From Diprion similis (lineage: Eukaryota > Arthropoda > Insecta > Hymenoptera > Diprionidae): a stretch of DNA of 64,000 nt. The notes below the pieces were generated by a model. The model was not told where the DNA came from. It saw nothing but the letters and a program-made list of their open reading frames with translations, and did not search any database. The stretch lies in the NCBI RefSeq assembly GCF_021155765.1, contig NC_060115.1, positions 8,660,493 through 8,724,492 of the forward strand. The letters run 5' to 3'. Of this stretch, positions 13,262-28,900 are shown piece after piece. The translations under genes and the position numbers were made by a program. Each line of letters starts with the position of its first letter. Position 1 is the first letter of the stretch.

Positions 13262-16200
13262 ATGAACAACGAGCCAATTCCAATGCCGCCACCTGCGGGT
13301 AGCGAACATTCTCCCGACATGCACATCAACATGGAACGAATAGATAATCCGCACAAACGTTTGAGTCTGAGAAGACAAAGCATAGCAAACGCCGTCATGA
13401 ACCAGAGAAGAGCTTTACTCGGGTAATTGATACTAATAAGTTTTTTTCCTTTTTCTCCTTCAACAACATCGAGTTAATATAAATCTTTCGAATCTTCTCG
13501 AGTTTATTCGAAAACGTATATAGCTGATTCGTCGAAGTTAAGATATTGTGAACTTTCAGGATTCTAAAAGTAAAATTTTTCTCATCATTATCGCGACAGT
13601 GTCAATTTCAATTTTTTTTTTTTTTTATTAATCTTTCTTTGGAATCGAAACAGTATTTATATACTCTTAAACGATATCATTCTTCAAGTAATGACCTATA
13701 TCAGCAGCGTTAATTGCCGTATCGCGAAAGGGGAACTGATTGACTGCATAATTTTTTGACGACCCTTGAAACCCCTCAATGCGGTATTGAATTTTCACTT
13801 ACTCCTGTCAAAAGGTCCATTAAGCATGAGATAGTACAAAAGAAAAACGGGCGTTCCCGTTTGAGTTCCCAGACAGAAATGCAATCGATACGAGATGCGT
13901 TCCACTTTGTACCCTCACAATACGTTTACACACATCCTCGTTCACTCACTCACTCACTCACTCACTCACTCACTGACAGATAAGAGAAATACATGTACCT
14001 ACGTCACAAATGCACTCGGGCAAACGTGTGCGTAAGATGCTAGGCACATAGTGCAGGTCTAGCCATACTACCATATCCTCGTAGGTACGTGTATCGAGTA
14101 TCGGAAACAACGGGTGTAATAATAGTATCTGGAACTGTGGTGCAAAGCGTCATTGAACCTTCGTTCATTTAATCAAGCAAATACAATGGCTCAACAGTTC
14201 CATTTAAGTTTACCCCTCAGCATTCGCTTCCACAAGTACGTATGTGCGAAACTCGATTCCTCGCCTCACCGTACAAGGGCGATGAATAGATGCAAAAAAG
14301 CAACCTTTGCTATCGACCCTCGAGTAACAGAACCGTTGAAAATAGTTCGGAGAGAGTTGTTAGTCCAGGAAACTCTGCGCCGATTTATCGGTTGATCAAT
14401 CCATCCAAAGTCGCCTAAAGTCGTTCGATTTTACTTGAAATGAATCACTACTCGGGGGGGATGAACGTCTTAGCTAACGAATGAACCACTCGAAAAATAT
14501 GAATTTTTGCATCGCGTTTCAGAGCTTTGATGAGCGAACTGGGAAGTAACATATCCCTTCCCTCGGCTGTGTCGCTCGATCACGACTATGGTCAGCCGCA
14601 CGGAAGCCAGCTCTCGATTCCTCATATTCAAGACCATCACTCTCTCCGGCCAACGATGTTGCAATTAACGCCGGTTGCCACAGCTGCAGGACCCTTGGTG
14701 AACATGGACGTCGCGAAGGGTGAGTGGAGTAAGTTTGGACTAAGTTACGTGGACGGTAGTTGGGATGGGGATGAAAACTTGAGAGGGTCGATATTTGGAA
14801 TTAATAAACTGTTCAAAATCTTGAGTCGCCGAATAGCAGTCATTCTGATCAGTGATACTTACTTTCGAAAATTAAGATTTCATTGTTTCATTCTCGCATG
14901 TTTGCAAACTCTTCCAATTCCTTTTCACCCCCACCGGGTAAATGAACTGCTTTAAGCAAGGGTTACGCCTTACTGGGACATATTTTCCGAGAAATTGTTT
15001 GACCTCGGAGGCGCGATTTCCCTGTTTCAGCGCCACCCACGTTGCCGACGCCACCGACGCCGCCGACGCCACCCACGGAAAAGAAGTACAACCACAAGTA
15101 CCAGGAGCTTATGTCAACTCTGAGCACACTTTACGCGAAACTTTTGGTAGTCGTGGGTGTCGCCATACCCGTTACCGCCAGCGTTAGCAAAGGCGTGCCC
15201 ACGGCTTATGATCAGGTCTGTAAAAACATGGGAATTCCAAGCTCAACGTTGTTTCACCGCGTATTCTGTACCCTAGAGATCGAAAAACACAAAACGATTT
15301 GTCCCAAACACTCCGATCCTATCGATCAAAGTGTGTCTTCTCCGACGACTTAAGCGCGAGTTTTGCGCCGACTTCTTGGTCTGCGATTGTGTTATAACTT
15401 ATGGACAAATTCAGACTCGACGAAACAGCAGCTCATATTGTACTTGATGACCAACGTTGACCAACGAATGGATAACACAAATTTTGTTCTACATACTCGA
15501 CAGGGATACTACCTTTACTTATACTTGACAAGTGTGGCATTTGTGGTGATGCTGTACACAACACTGATGAGGGACAAGGCGGTTAAAAGGTTGCTGATAA
15601 AGCACAACATGGAGGAAAAGATCTATGAATTTCCCGAGGATCCAGGCAGACCACCGATAATTCAGGTGATTGATTCCTCGACAGTGTTTTTTTCACGCGT
15701 CAAAACCTCTCTATTTGGAAGGAAGGAAATATTTTACAACGTCGAAAGACGAACACCTGCATTGGTAATGTCGACATTCTAAACATACCGAATTTCGTGA
15801 TACTCACAGGCTCAGCAGTATGGCAGCTTCTGTCTCCGACTTGGCGCGGTTGGCTTTGGCGCTGGTTCTCTGGTCTTCACCGGGTTGCAAATCGGCGCTG
15901 AAATATCGACATCCTCGGGTGCCCTTCGAGCACTAACGCCGGCGGCCCGTCTTCTCCTGGTCACAGCCCAGATGCACTTCATATTTTTGAACAGTAAAGA
16001 CTTGGAACTCGCGAGGCACGGCGCCCTCGCTAAATTGGGTCTCATGCATATGATCGCGACGAATTTATGCGAATGGTTGCAGGTAGAGTGCCAAGACGCA
16101 ACCATGATGAGCTGCTAAAATCGGGCCATTTCGCTTTGTTCGAGTAAAAATATGTCTTTTCCTTTGACAGGCTTTGATACAAGAGACACGTCACGAAATT

Positions 16201-18636
16201 GATCAGCTGGAAAACGAACACGAAAGTCGGCGTGGAATATTGTCAGGACTTCTAACGAACGCGAGTCCATTCCTGTTCCCTTGCACTATTGAGTTCAGTT
16301 TAATTTGCGCGGTTATACTGTTCGAGATGTGGAAAAGGATCGATGAAAAACCGATGAGAAGCGAAAGTCATACAAGATCTATTCACCAACTGAGCATAGA
16401 CTGCAGCAGTGCACATAAGCAAGTGATCTAATCAATTTTTCATTACCACTAACGTTTTGCACGAAGCTTTTTCATTTTCGAATATCATAAGTTTCTCGGA
16501 AAGGAACGAAGCACATATGCGATGAAATCTGAACGATAAAAGTCGAGCGAGATATTCGAACGTCCGGATCAAATTCCGGGCTCAAACGACCCTTTACTTC
16601 GTTCCATCGATATCATAAAGAGACGCGGTAATGAAATGTACAAATAAGATATGATACATTGAACTAATCGATGAACATGTTTGTTGTTGTCTTTCTTCAG
16701 AGGATTGTTCGCCGGTATATTGATCATAGCTGCAACCATACTTAGCTTGATCATGTTCTTCGTATTGAAAGAAGAAAAGCCCGACATCGCTGTGCAACAA
16801 GTCACGGTCCTTGAGGCTTGCATACTGCTCGGAGGTAAATCGAACAAAGTATAAAGGGTGTTTCACCGAAGCGATTGAGGCGTCAATATTATTCGAAATA
16901 ATTCTGTAATCTCCGAAATGACACTGAAATCGGTAATACTAAAATAAAATTGCACTAGTAATCATCAAGGTGATTTAGGATTACAGAATCCCTTTTCAAT
17001 CATGAGAAACCATATAAAAATCTCCGAAATCATGAGAATCGACGTAATCAAAGTAAAAGTTATTTGTCAAGTAACCTCTCGCAATGACTTTACAAAATGT
17101 AAGTAATCATAAAATCCGTAAAAGCATGGTATCGATTTTTACTCCGATGAAACACCCCTCGATATCGATGAAATTAGCTCGCTTGGATTATCGAATAATG
17201 CCAAGAAATCGCGTATCAAGCGATCGAAATGGTGTTCAGTTTTCACGTTAACAAGAAAATCCGGCAATCCTTCGCAGGCATAATGGCGTCCGTGGGAGGC
17301 GCGATAAAACTACGAAACCTAGAACCAAAGCCAGCGAAGGGACAGAACCTGGACGCAACTTTGCTGGCGGCAGCTCAAGCAGGAGTTTACTTGCACTGTT
17401 TGTTCAGCGTGGTGGGAGGATTTCTGACAACTGGTCCACGCTGGGGTATCGCTTTGACCGCCGACATATTGGCACTCGTTCAAAGCACCGTTCAAACATT
17501 GCTCATTAAGGTAAGTGACAAGAAATTAGATGAAAATTTCTCCCGTTGCCTGCGTCAGGATTAGGTATATATATATATACGTACCGTGACGTTGTCGAGC
17601 CACTTTGATACACGCTGTGTTCGCGGTTAAACTGTGCAAACACCTGCCACCGAACGCGGTCGTTGTCTGCCGTGTCACTGCGTTTCGCGCACCAAGGTTT
17701 TGCATTTCACAGCTCTGCAATACGACCGTTCGAGGATTAATACACTACACTAAAGGCCCGGCCGACCACGTTGCAATAACGGGTGCTCCGTTTTCGTTGG
17801 GCAACAACTGGGAAGAAATATCGCGAATTTGGTGGAAAAATTGGTGAAAGGTAAAAAAAAAAAAAAAATGGTCATGAAAATAAACGAAGCTAAGAGTCTT
17901 TATGTTTGGTGGAAACGTCCTTTTTACGTTTACATGCACACGTCCTTATACTATGAGAACGCGATATCAGTGCTTCGCTGCTTTTTCATACACTCTAAAC
18001 CACGTGGTTGTATAATGTGTATAGCTGTTAATCGATTACGATATTGACACATTTTTCGAACATCCGAGGATGAAATACATGATCCGTTTCACATAAATGC
18101 CGACGGTCTGTCTGTTTATGAACCTGCGACAGGGAATACGTGCACAGTTGTTGAGTAAACGAGGGAGTTCGTGATACTAAATACATCCGTTGAACCGTGA
18201 TGGATAAATATTTACTTCTCGAACGTTGAAACGTGAACACATACGTATCCACCTGTGTCGAATATGATGTGAAAAAATGTTTTGAAAATGTAGTGAACGC
18301 GGGTTAATATCGACATTACTTTTAGCCTTTTTTTACTCCCCCCAGGTTGCCTGGAGGCGACGTTCAGCGACGTACGATAAACCGGGAAAAGAGCTAATTA
18401 CCTTCCTGATAGTAGCGAACATCGCGCTCTGGTCGGTAAATACTCTGGAAAAATCTCGAGCTGGAGTCCGTCCGCAGCACATTGAATTCTTCGGTGTTTG
18501 GGCCTGGACGATAATCACTCACGTATCAATGCCACTGGCGATATTCTTCAGGTTTCACTCCGCGATCTGCCTTTTCGAGGTTTGGAAGAGCTGCTACAAG
18601 TACAGACCACCAGGATCAGCTCAAACGCCAAGCTAA
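13262..18636 (+). CDS. Otop: Otopetrin proton channel (otopetrin-like)
   Basis: Otopetrins are multi-pass membrane proton channels; in insects they serve acid sensing. Coding exons: 13262-13422, 14523-14719, 15031-15215, 15504-15665, 15810-16082, 16171-16418, 16701-16834, 17278-17510, 18346-18636 (627 aa, frame closes exactly). Residues 1-120 are a soluble, poorly conserved N-terminus, followed by a Pro-Thr linker (PTPPTPPTPPT, about 124-134). About twelve hydrophobic segments follow, such as AKLLVVVGVAIPVTASV, YLYLYLTSVAFVVMLYTTLM, LLLVTAQMHFIFLN, GLFAGILIIAATILSLIMFF and THVSMPLAIFFRFHSAICLF, in the otopetrin order and ending in the usual FEVWK. The sixth coding intron has a GC donor (16419-16420). 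The start is the first ATG of exon 13227-13422, but the frame stays open upstream to the acceptor, so a longer N-terminal isoform is possible. Family recognised from overall pattern; which insect paralogue is not decided. Confidence 0.93.
13941..13974 (+). repeat. CACT tetranucleotide microsatellite
   Basis: About eight CACT units within the otopetrin intron between coding exons one and two. Confidence 0.9.
16856..17157. mobile_element. Short TIR element (MITE-like) in an otopetrin intron
   Basis: Imperfect terminal inverted repeats: left GGGTGTTTCACCGAAG, right (reverse complement) GGGTGTTTCATCGGAG. They bound about 300 bp of AT-rich noncoding sequence inside the intron between coding exons seven and eight. 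I see no convincing target-site duplication, so the family is unassigned. Confidence 0.5.
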
Positions 18637-21600
18637 TACCACACGCGGGCCGAATATCTTCGGTGTAATCTGATGTAAATTGTATGTAAACTTGGGAAGT
18701 AAAACAGCATCGTTATCAGGGGCCAACCATTATGCTGTGAAGCCTATACACCCGAATCCAGAGACTGTCGAACTTGAACGACTTCTCGCGTGACTTTATA
18801 TAAGACTTGAAGCACAACCTGAAACGAATTTGTCTTCACGTCAGTGACGACAGTTCGAGTAAGTTCGCGGTGTGTAACTTGACTTGAAGAATGGTTGACC
18901 CCGGATCACCGCTATGACTGGAACAATTTGGTCTGTTAGTGTTATATTTTTTCATCACCGTCCTGACTGATTAATCCTAAAGAGATCCTATAAATGTGGG
19001 GGAACCATGGTACAATCAAGTTTCATTAGGCGACTCTAGGGTTGGAACGGACATGGGTGAAGTGGCGGTTGTACGCTCGATGGAACCCGGTGAACAGGCT
19101 TGGGGAAAATCGACGAGTGTTTCGCCGAGCATACATGCGAACGTATATGGGTAGGTAGACGGAGAAAAGAAAAAGAGCCGCATCCTTGCGCCGATCAAGG
19201 GTCATACGGAGCGAAGGAGAGCCGGTACCACAGGCCGACAGTTTGATACAGTTTACGGTAAACACATTTTGGTGGCAATCACGTCAGGCTGAACAACGAG
19301 GAGGTTAAAGAGGAGGGCGTGCAGCGGCAGCGTCAGGTACATCGAGGTAGGTGGAGGTAGGTGGAGGAAAAGCGACGGAGGTCAGGGAGAGTGGTCGAGC
19401 GGTGGTCCGGACGCGAATTGGAGGTCGACTGAGGGCCGGAATTGGGGTTGACTAGCGAAGGGCTCTTAGCAACCCTTTGCCAACCTGCAGCTTGGCTTCG
19501 CCCGCCTCGAAGGACCGGAGACCCGAAGGTTTCTGATTTACTTAGACCGGCGGCGAGTGCCCTCGATTTTGTCAGCGGCTCGGCGGAAAGACAGTTGCGA
19601 GAAAATCCCTGACTTATATCGACAAGGAGAAAATCAGCTGGATTCGAGAGAGCCGATAGTTGAGAAATAATTTTGCATTCGTTATTGCAGGGATCACTTC
19701 AAGTTTCCCGAAATTTTTTTTATAGATATAAACTTGTGCATCGATCAAATATTGGTTTGAAATTACGATGAGTGTTCACTCGCACTGAATAAATCTTGCG
19801 GAGAGTAAGACGAGCGAAGATTGTGCGAAGGAAAAAGAAGAACGGAAAACCCCGGATGGGTCCTCCCTCCCCCCCCCCCCCCCCCCCCCTCCGCCCCTCT
19901 TTCACTGGGGCATTGTTGTCGTTTATTTTTTATCTTTATCTTTTAGCTTTCCGTTTTCTTTTCTTTCGGATCTAACAAGGATTTAGAGGGACGATTCGCG
20001 TCCGCACCTCCGCTGCGTAAAACGCGGCCGCTGTCCATTTTTATTTTTGTTATTTGGTCCCCGTTCAACACACATACAAAGGCATGGAACGTTGGAAAGT
20101 CTTGTGGGGTAGTAGTAAGAATTCCGGTGAAAACTTGCTGAAACGTGTGTACCTTCCGGCTGTGGGAGGGATGAGGATTTTCTTGGTAAACTTTAGGGGA
20201 GGGTGGGTGCGTGTACGGATGTATACATATACATGTATATACAGAGGCGACAAGACGGACGAACAGATACAAAACAACGTTAAGAAACGTTGATATATCC
20301 GCCAAACACGGGAGGCTCAAACGCTTCGCGGATTTATCGGGGATGCGGATAATGGATGGAGGAGTCCGGGCGAGAGGTTTTGAAGAATAAAGAAAAGAAG
20401 ACGGAAGTAAAATAAAAACAAGGAGAATAAGAGGAAGAAGGAAACGTGGCATGTGAGATATTTAAAAATAAAACGAGACTGCAAAGTGTTCGATGCATGA
20501 GAAATTTTCCACCGTGAACCAACTCGGCTGTGTGCAAGCTCGTCGACCTTTTTCGAGATCATACGATAACTCTTGTAAGTGTGTGTAAAAATACAGAATG
20601 TACGTAGATATCACGTATTCTTCATATTCTTGCAGGAAAACGTAACGGAAACGAGGGTTGATGTTTGATTAAAAAATAATACACATCGCACGTGATAAGC
20701 TTGAAGTATAAAAAAAATTTATTGTACAATATTCATGGTGAAGTTGCCAGTTGCGATGGTATTTAATTTCGTTTTTTTTTTCTCTCCTTTTCTTCGGTTT
20801 GTTCAAGGCGAAAGAAAAAGGAAAAACTCTAACAATTTTTCCGACAAGAAGTTATCGCATTGGCAGCATGTAGGACCGGCAGATTAATGCGACGTTGGTA
20901 TGTAAATAGAATATGAGAATAGTGGGGTAAGTAACATTGAAAGATTGAAAATCGAATATACAAAAACCGTGCCAGCTGGCTTTTGCGGAGAATTTGACCG
21001 TGAAGGAAAAATAAAATGCAAGAAGACAACGAAAATCTGTCCAATTTATGCAAACGAAAACTTTTAGGTCAGAGTTATGTACTCGAACGCGAATGAATGA
21101 ACGAAACTGTGCATGTATGTACAACAATGTAGTATATGGATTTAATGAAGAAATGAAACTACTGCCGCAATCTCGTCCCGATTAAACTACGGATAACGGA
21201 ATCAAATCAGCATTTCGGACCGCCCGAGGCCGCAAAAGGTGAAGCTCTGGACAGAGGGAGGAAGAGAGAGTGAAGGAAGGGGAGAAAACAAGAGAGAAAG
21301 AGAGAAAGAGAGAAAGAGTGAAAGAGCGAGCGAGAGAGAGTAAGCGATGAAGAGTTAGAGACAAAACAAGCTGATTGGTCGCGCAACGGGAATGTATTTA
21401 ATTCGATTGGCCTTTGCCGACGGGCGAGGCGAGAAGGTGGGAGTCCCGTTTCCGGCGGAAATGAGGCCTTCGCGACGCTAAGCCCCCCTGCAGGGGTGGG
21501 TGGAAATCGTATTTACGTTCCATCTCCCGCAGCGCAGGTAACCGGCGTGGAGAAAGGAGAAAGTATGGCTCGGAAAAAACGGGAGAACGGGAGAAGTTAG

Positions 21601-23339
21601 GCGGGAAGAGAGGGAGGAGGACTGACGCGGGTTATGCCAATCCGTAAAACCAAAAATGTTGAAAATTGATGGTACGTTAAATGTAGATCATATATCGAAT
21701 CGCAAACTTTATCGTCTCCTTGGAATTTCGATCATGATGAATCCAAAAGCTGTAGAATTTAAGAAGGAGGAATTCACACGACGAATCTAAATTATTAACG
21801 AATCTAAACTTATTTCTATAAAATGTTGTGATTTTTATATTTATTTTAGATCAGAAACTTAACTTTTACATCGATTACAAAAAATTTAAATTTCAAGTAC
21901 GATACTGTGTAGTGAAATTGCAGAAGGAAATTTTTATTTACGAAATACTTGTCATTCCGAAAAATCTATATTTACAATATTGAACCGATTAATTGGTGAA
22001 AGAGAACGAATGTGAGAAAAAAAATACCTTACATCAAGTAAATTTATACTGAACCGATATTTCGAATGTAATTTGAAATGAATTTAAAATTACGGGCGAG
22101 GGCGGCTTCCGAGTGAAAAAAGGAGGACCTAAAGGAATAGCCGCGGGCGCCATTTTCTGTTTTGTCCTTTTTTTTTATTGCACCCCGGATGATCCGATTA
22201 TCCGACCTGCCGCAGTTCATCCTTGCAAAAGTTTTGGCACATGCTCTCTGTGAATCTAGCCTGATTCCATGATATCACCTTTTTCTCACGTAACACGTTG
22301 GTTGCCGGTAAATTTTTACTTCACAGAAAACCATAGAGATTCATTAAAAGCGTCACTTTCATGGTAGTAAAAAAAAAATTGGCGAATGAAAAAACGGCGT
22401 GCAGTTGGTGAAAAAAAGATTTCTTCACTGTCTGAATTTATTTAATCATTGGAAACATTTTTGGACTACCTTTTTTTTTCTCTCTTAACAAACGTTAAGT
22501 TTGCGAACTTCTCAGTGAATTCAAGACGAGAGTTTCACGATTTTTTGATCCTGAATAGGCGGAGGAAAGACGCGCGACAATTCTTTTACCTTCGGTGGGT
22601 CGAAATCGCGACGACTGGCTTCTAATCCGAGCATAGAGAGAAAATTAGATCCTTAGAGAGCAACTGGCATTTATGAAGAGTCAAGGAGCCCTTACTAAAG
22701 TCCCCATTCGCCCCTACATTTCCTTCTTCCGCATGTACGAGGCTACAGCCAAAGAAGAGGGACAAAAATGCTCCCTCCTAGGCGAAATGGAGAAGAGCTC
22801 GAATTCGCATGTACGTAAATCATTTTCAATTTCACTGCCGTTGCTTCGCTGTACGCAGGGTTAAACGAAACGAAACAAATAAACAAGACGAAAAATTATG
22901 ATTATTCCATGCTTAGTGAGACAAATTGGTCTTTCAAAGATGAAGTCAAAGAATCTTACGAATCTAAATTCAGACGTTCATTGTCATAATTAAATGCTTG
23001 CAGTGTTAATATACGTTCATGTTAATTTCATCCATAAAATAACGCTCAACCTGTATATACCTACGATTTATCATTTTAATTTATTCAAGTTTTGATACCT
23101 ATATTAATTACAAAATAGCAAAACCACGACTTTAAATCTAGAAACACGATTCGTTACGTATATGTATAAAGAAGAGGAAATAATTTAAATGAATTTGTCG
23201 ATAGTGGTAATTACTTCAGCTGAGGCATGACGAAAGTGCGATTAAACATCGGAATAAGATAACCTGTTTAGACAAATGAAATCATTCGTTAACTTTATAT
23301 CGCGTGCGGCGTTAGACGATATTTAAAAATGATTGATAA
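18637..23339. other. Otopetrin 3' flank and intergenic, no gene recognised
   Basis: Directly after the stop comes probable otopetrin 3'UTR; the first clear plus-strand AATAAA is at 19788. GC-richer purine-rich stretches occur at 19020-19620 and 21380-21640; the latter has two ATTGG boxes and may be a promoter or regulatory area. No frame shows recognisable protein sequence. Confidence 0.5.
19868..19889. repeat. Poly-C tract
   Basis: 22 consecutive C. Length is unreliable in most assemblies. Confidence 0.85.
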
Positions 23340-23345
23340 TTTATT
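23340..23345 (-). promoter_or_regulatory. Poly(A) signal candidate for Rbx1
   Basis: AATAAA on the minus strand, about 150 nt past the Rbx1 stop codon. This fits a short 3'UTR contained in the terminal exon. Position and motif only. Confidence 0.45.
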
Positions 23346-23494
23346 ATAACATTTTTCTTTTTTTTTTTCAGAAAAAACGTGAAAGCGGTTGGAACAGATT
23401 TTAATTATTTTGTAGAAATTGATTTTTCATTACACATGGGTCGGTCGCGGAATTCTTGAGGGTTCTGTTGTTCGCGTCGGCTGCGAGCATCCGG

Positions 23495-25951
<2,457 letters not shown>

Positions 25952-28900
25952 TTTTAATTTTGATCCCTTCGAGATTCGAGGTTCGATTGTGGTTCGATTT
26001 GGCGACAGAGACTAGAAAAAAAATGAATGATATTCCCTCGTCTAAGCGTCGCCCGAAGCTTTCGACTTTCGAGTTGATTATCTGTTTCGACCTGTTGTAC
26101 GCACTTTCAAAACCGTCAATAACAGACTTACCACAAAATGAAGCGTTAGATACTTACAAATACTTAGTATCGTTTTATTTCCCAACTTTCGAAAAGATTT
26201 GAACGTAGCTGCTGATTGGCTGATGTTTTCATACCGACCAATCAGACGAGTGTTTCAGTTCTTTTGTTTCTAAAATTACTAATCACATCCAGGAATCCCG
26301 AAATCGACACTCTGAATTAAATACAAACATTCCACGTGACCCCAGAAAGCCTAGTTTTTTTTATTACGATAACTTTATTTAGGAAAGTTCGTTAAAAATT
26401 TGATATATACCTTTACTATGAAAATTGAATTGTACATTTGATGTTATAACGATATTTACGTATTTAACATAGGCAGATTTTTTTGAATCGTTATAAATCA
26501 CAGCTTAATTAAACCGAAATATGCTAAAAAATTCCAGATTTTCAAATTAAAATGAGACTGAAGCGAAATAATTTTACTTTGAAATAAATAACATTCAATC
26601 TGAAAAGTTGAAAGTTTGATTTCAGTACCTCGATCTCGGTTGACTAGGAAGTACATAGTCTGGTCAAATGCTTCACAATTCAAGCATTATAATAACATTT
26701 CTCAAATTTTTATGATTTCTGACACAAAATACGTTTCATTATCCGTCCACTGATCATTTTTACTGAGTAAACAAGCACGATTTGTCAACAAAATACGTAT
26801 GATTGTAGAAATACATTCATGTAATTTATTTATTAATAACTTGTTTTATTCTCGTCCTTATGTGAATATTTCGTAGAACATCTTGTATTGCCGGATATAA
26901 GGGAAAATTAGGGATGGACGGTACGCGAAATATGCATGATGGCTTCTCCAACAATTTTACTAACAAAATCTACATTTAATTTGATGAAAATGACAAATGG
27001 ACGATGTGTACAAAAAAATAATAATGATATTAATAATAATAATAATGATAATGATAATAATAATAATAATGATAGTGGTAATAATAATAATTATTATTAT
27101 TATGATAATAATAATAATAATAATAGTAGTAGTAAAATAAAGTAACAACATTAATAAATTATGAGTTAGAATTTATCTAAATGCTGTAAAAGCCAAGAGA
27201 GACTTACAGTGAAAAAAGATTTGCAAGATAAAGACTTGAATAAAGTTATGTGTTTATTAAAATAATTATCATTCTAAACATTATCAAATATCGAAATAAA
27301 CAGTTTTGTTTACGTTATACTTTTAACTTTTTCGATTTCTTTTTTTTTTTCATTTCTTTCTTCTTTTCAACATGCTCTGAACTTACACCTAAGAATTTAA
27401 CTATTTTTTTGAGACCTTGGCAAAATGGGCCATTATTATTATTATTATTTGTATTACATCATCAAACTGAAATAAAGAACGGTTATATATCACAAATTTT
27501 TATCTTTTTTTTTGAGAGAGAGAGGTCACAAAAACACACTCCCAGAACAAACCTACTTCATACCAGTATAATATTTAAATCTATAATTTAATTTACAGTA
27601 TTGTTTACTATTATTATTGTTATACTTGTAATCGAATATATATATATATATATATATGTGTGTATGTATATTCCATTGTTATAATACAAAGCTGCTAGAA
27701 GACTGCCGCATGCCAAGTAAAATACAAACACCGAACATAAATGTTAGACCCGAGCTTTTCATGTTATTAATTGCTTCGTCCCCTTCTCCCTCCATCATAT
27801 TATCATACTTATTTCGTCTGATCCATAAATACGTATGGAATTGCACGTCAAGTTTCACGAGAAAAAAAAAAATAAAAAATAAAAAAAAATAAATAAAATA
27901 AGAGAATACCGAGAAAAAAAGAAAAGAAAAACAGCAATGAAATTTGATACATTAAAAAAAGATGTCTTTAATATAAGAATCAAATGACAAAAAACTATGA
28001 CGTAAGAATAAAAGAATATTTAAAGACCTATGTAGCTAAAATACTTGTATACGATTGACATTTGGCAGAAGTCTATTGTACGTGCTCTATCAAAAACCCA
28101 TTTATTGGTATAACACAGCATTGTGAACGAACGATTATTTCCAAAATTCTATTACCGCTATCGTGCCTGAATTGACTTGTATGTATAAATATAAATATGT
28201 CGAAAAAACATAAACATAGGGTGATCGGATGTATGTGAATGTAGATCAATAAATAATGATGCAAGATGAAAGAGAATATAGGTATAGTCATCCAACAATA
28301 GTCCTAATTCGTATTCATAATTAATTCACTGTTTCCTATGTATATGTATAATGTATTTTTTATACGGATTTACAAATTTTATTATAAACAGTGAATAATT
28401 TTACGGTCAGTTTTCGTACCGAGAAATAGAAGAGAAAATCAATTTTTTCAGTAAATTTTCTAAGTCTATACACCTCACAACACAAGCTTCAAATAGTTTA
28501 GCAATACAGTTAGCTTACAATGAACTTTTCAAATTTTTATCCATTGATCGAAATGCTTTGCATGCTGTCAAAGTTGAACAAAATTTTTTTCCTTCAATTC
28601 GCTCTCAAGTATCTTCACATAAAATTGGTGACACCTAATATCCCAGGAATTCACATAAATTTTAGCTAATTATAACCTTTCAATCCTACGCATTTATAAT
28701 AATTGAAGAAAAGTATATGTTCAGTATCATTTGTGAGCAAGATGAAAGATTTGGTACAACTCTGAGAAAATATTAAGTATTCCAAATATTCAATTTGTCA
28801 CTTACTCAATACATCATTTTTCATAATAGGAAAAGAATTCTTGGCTTTCTCTACGGGTACATTGAGCTGATATTTTATGAAATCCCTCATTTTACGTATT

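Noticed and set aside
19943-20452. 169-codon minus-strand frame, Pro/Ser/Leu-rich
   Set aside because: Low-complexity purine-rich plus strand read backwards; no homology seen.
26936-27145. Asn/Tyr-rich 69-codon frame (and its Ile-rich antisense)
   Set aside because: Produced entirely by the AAT repeat block; no domain or splice context.
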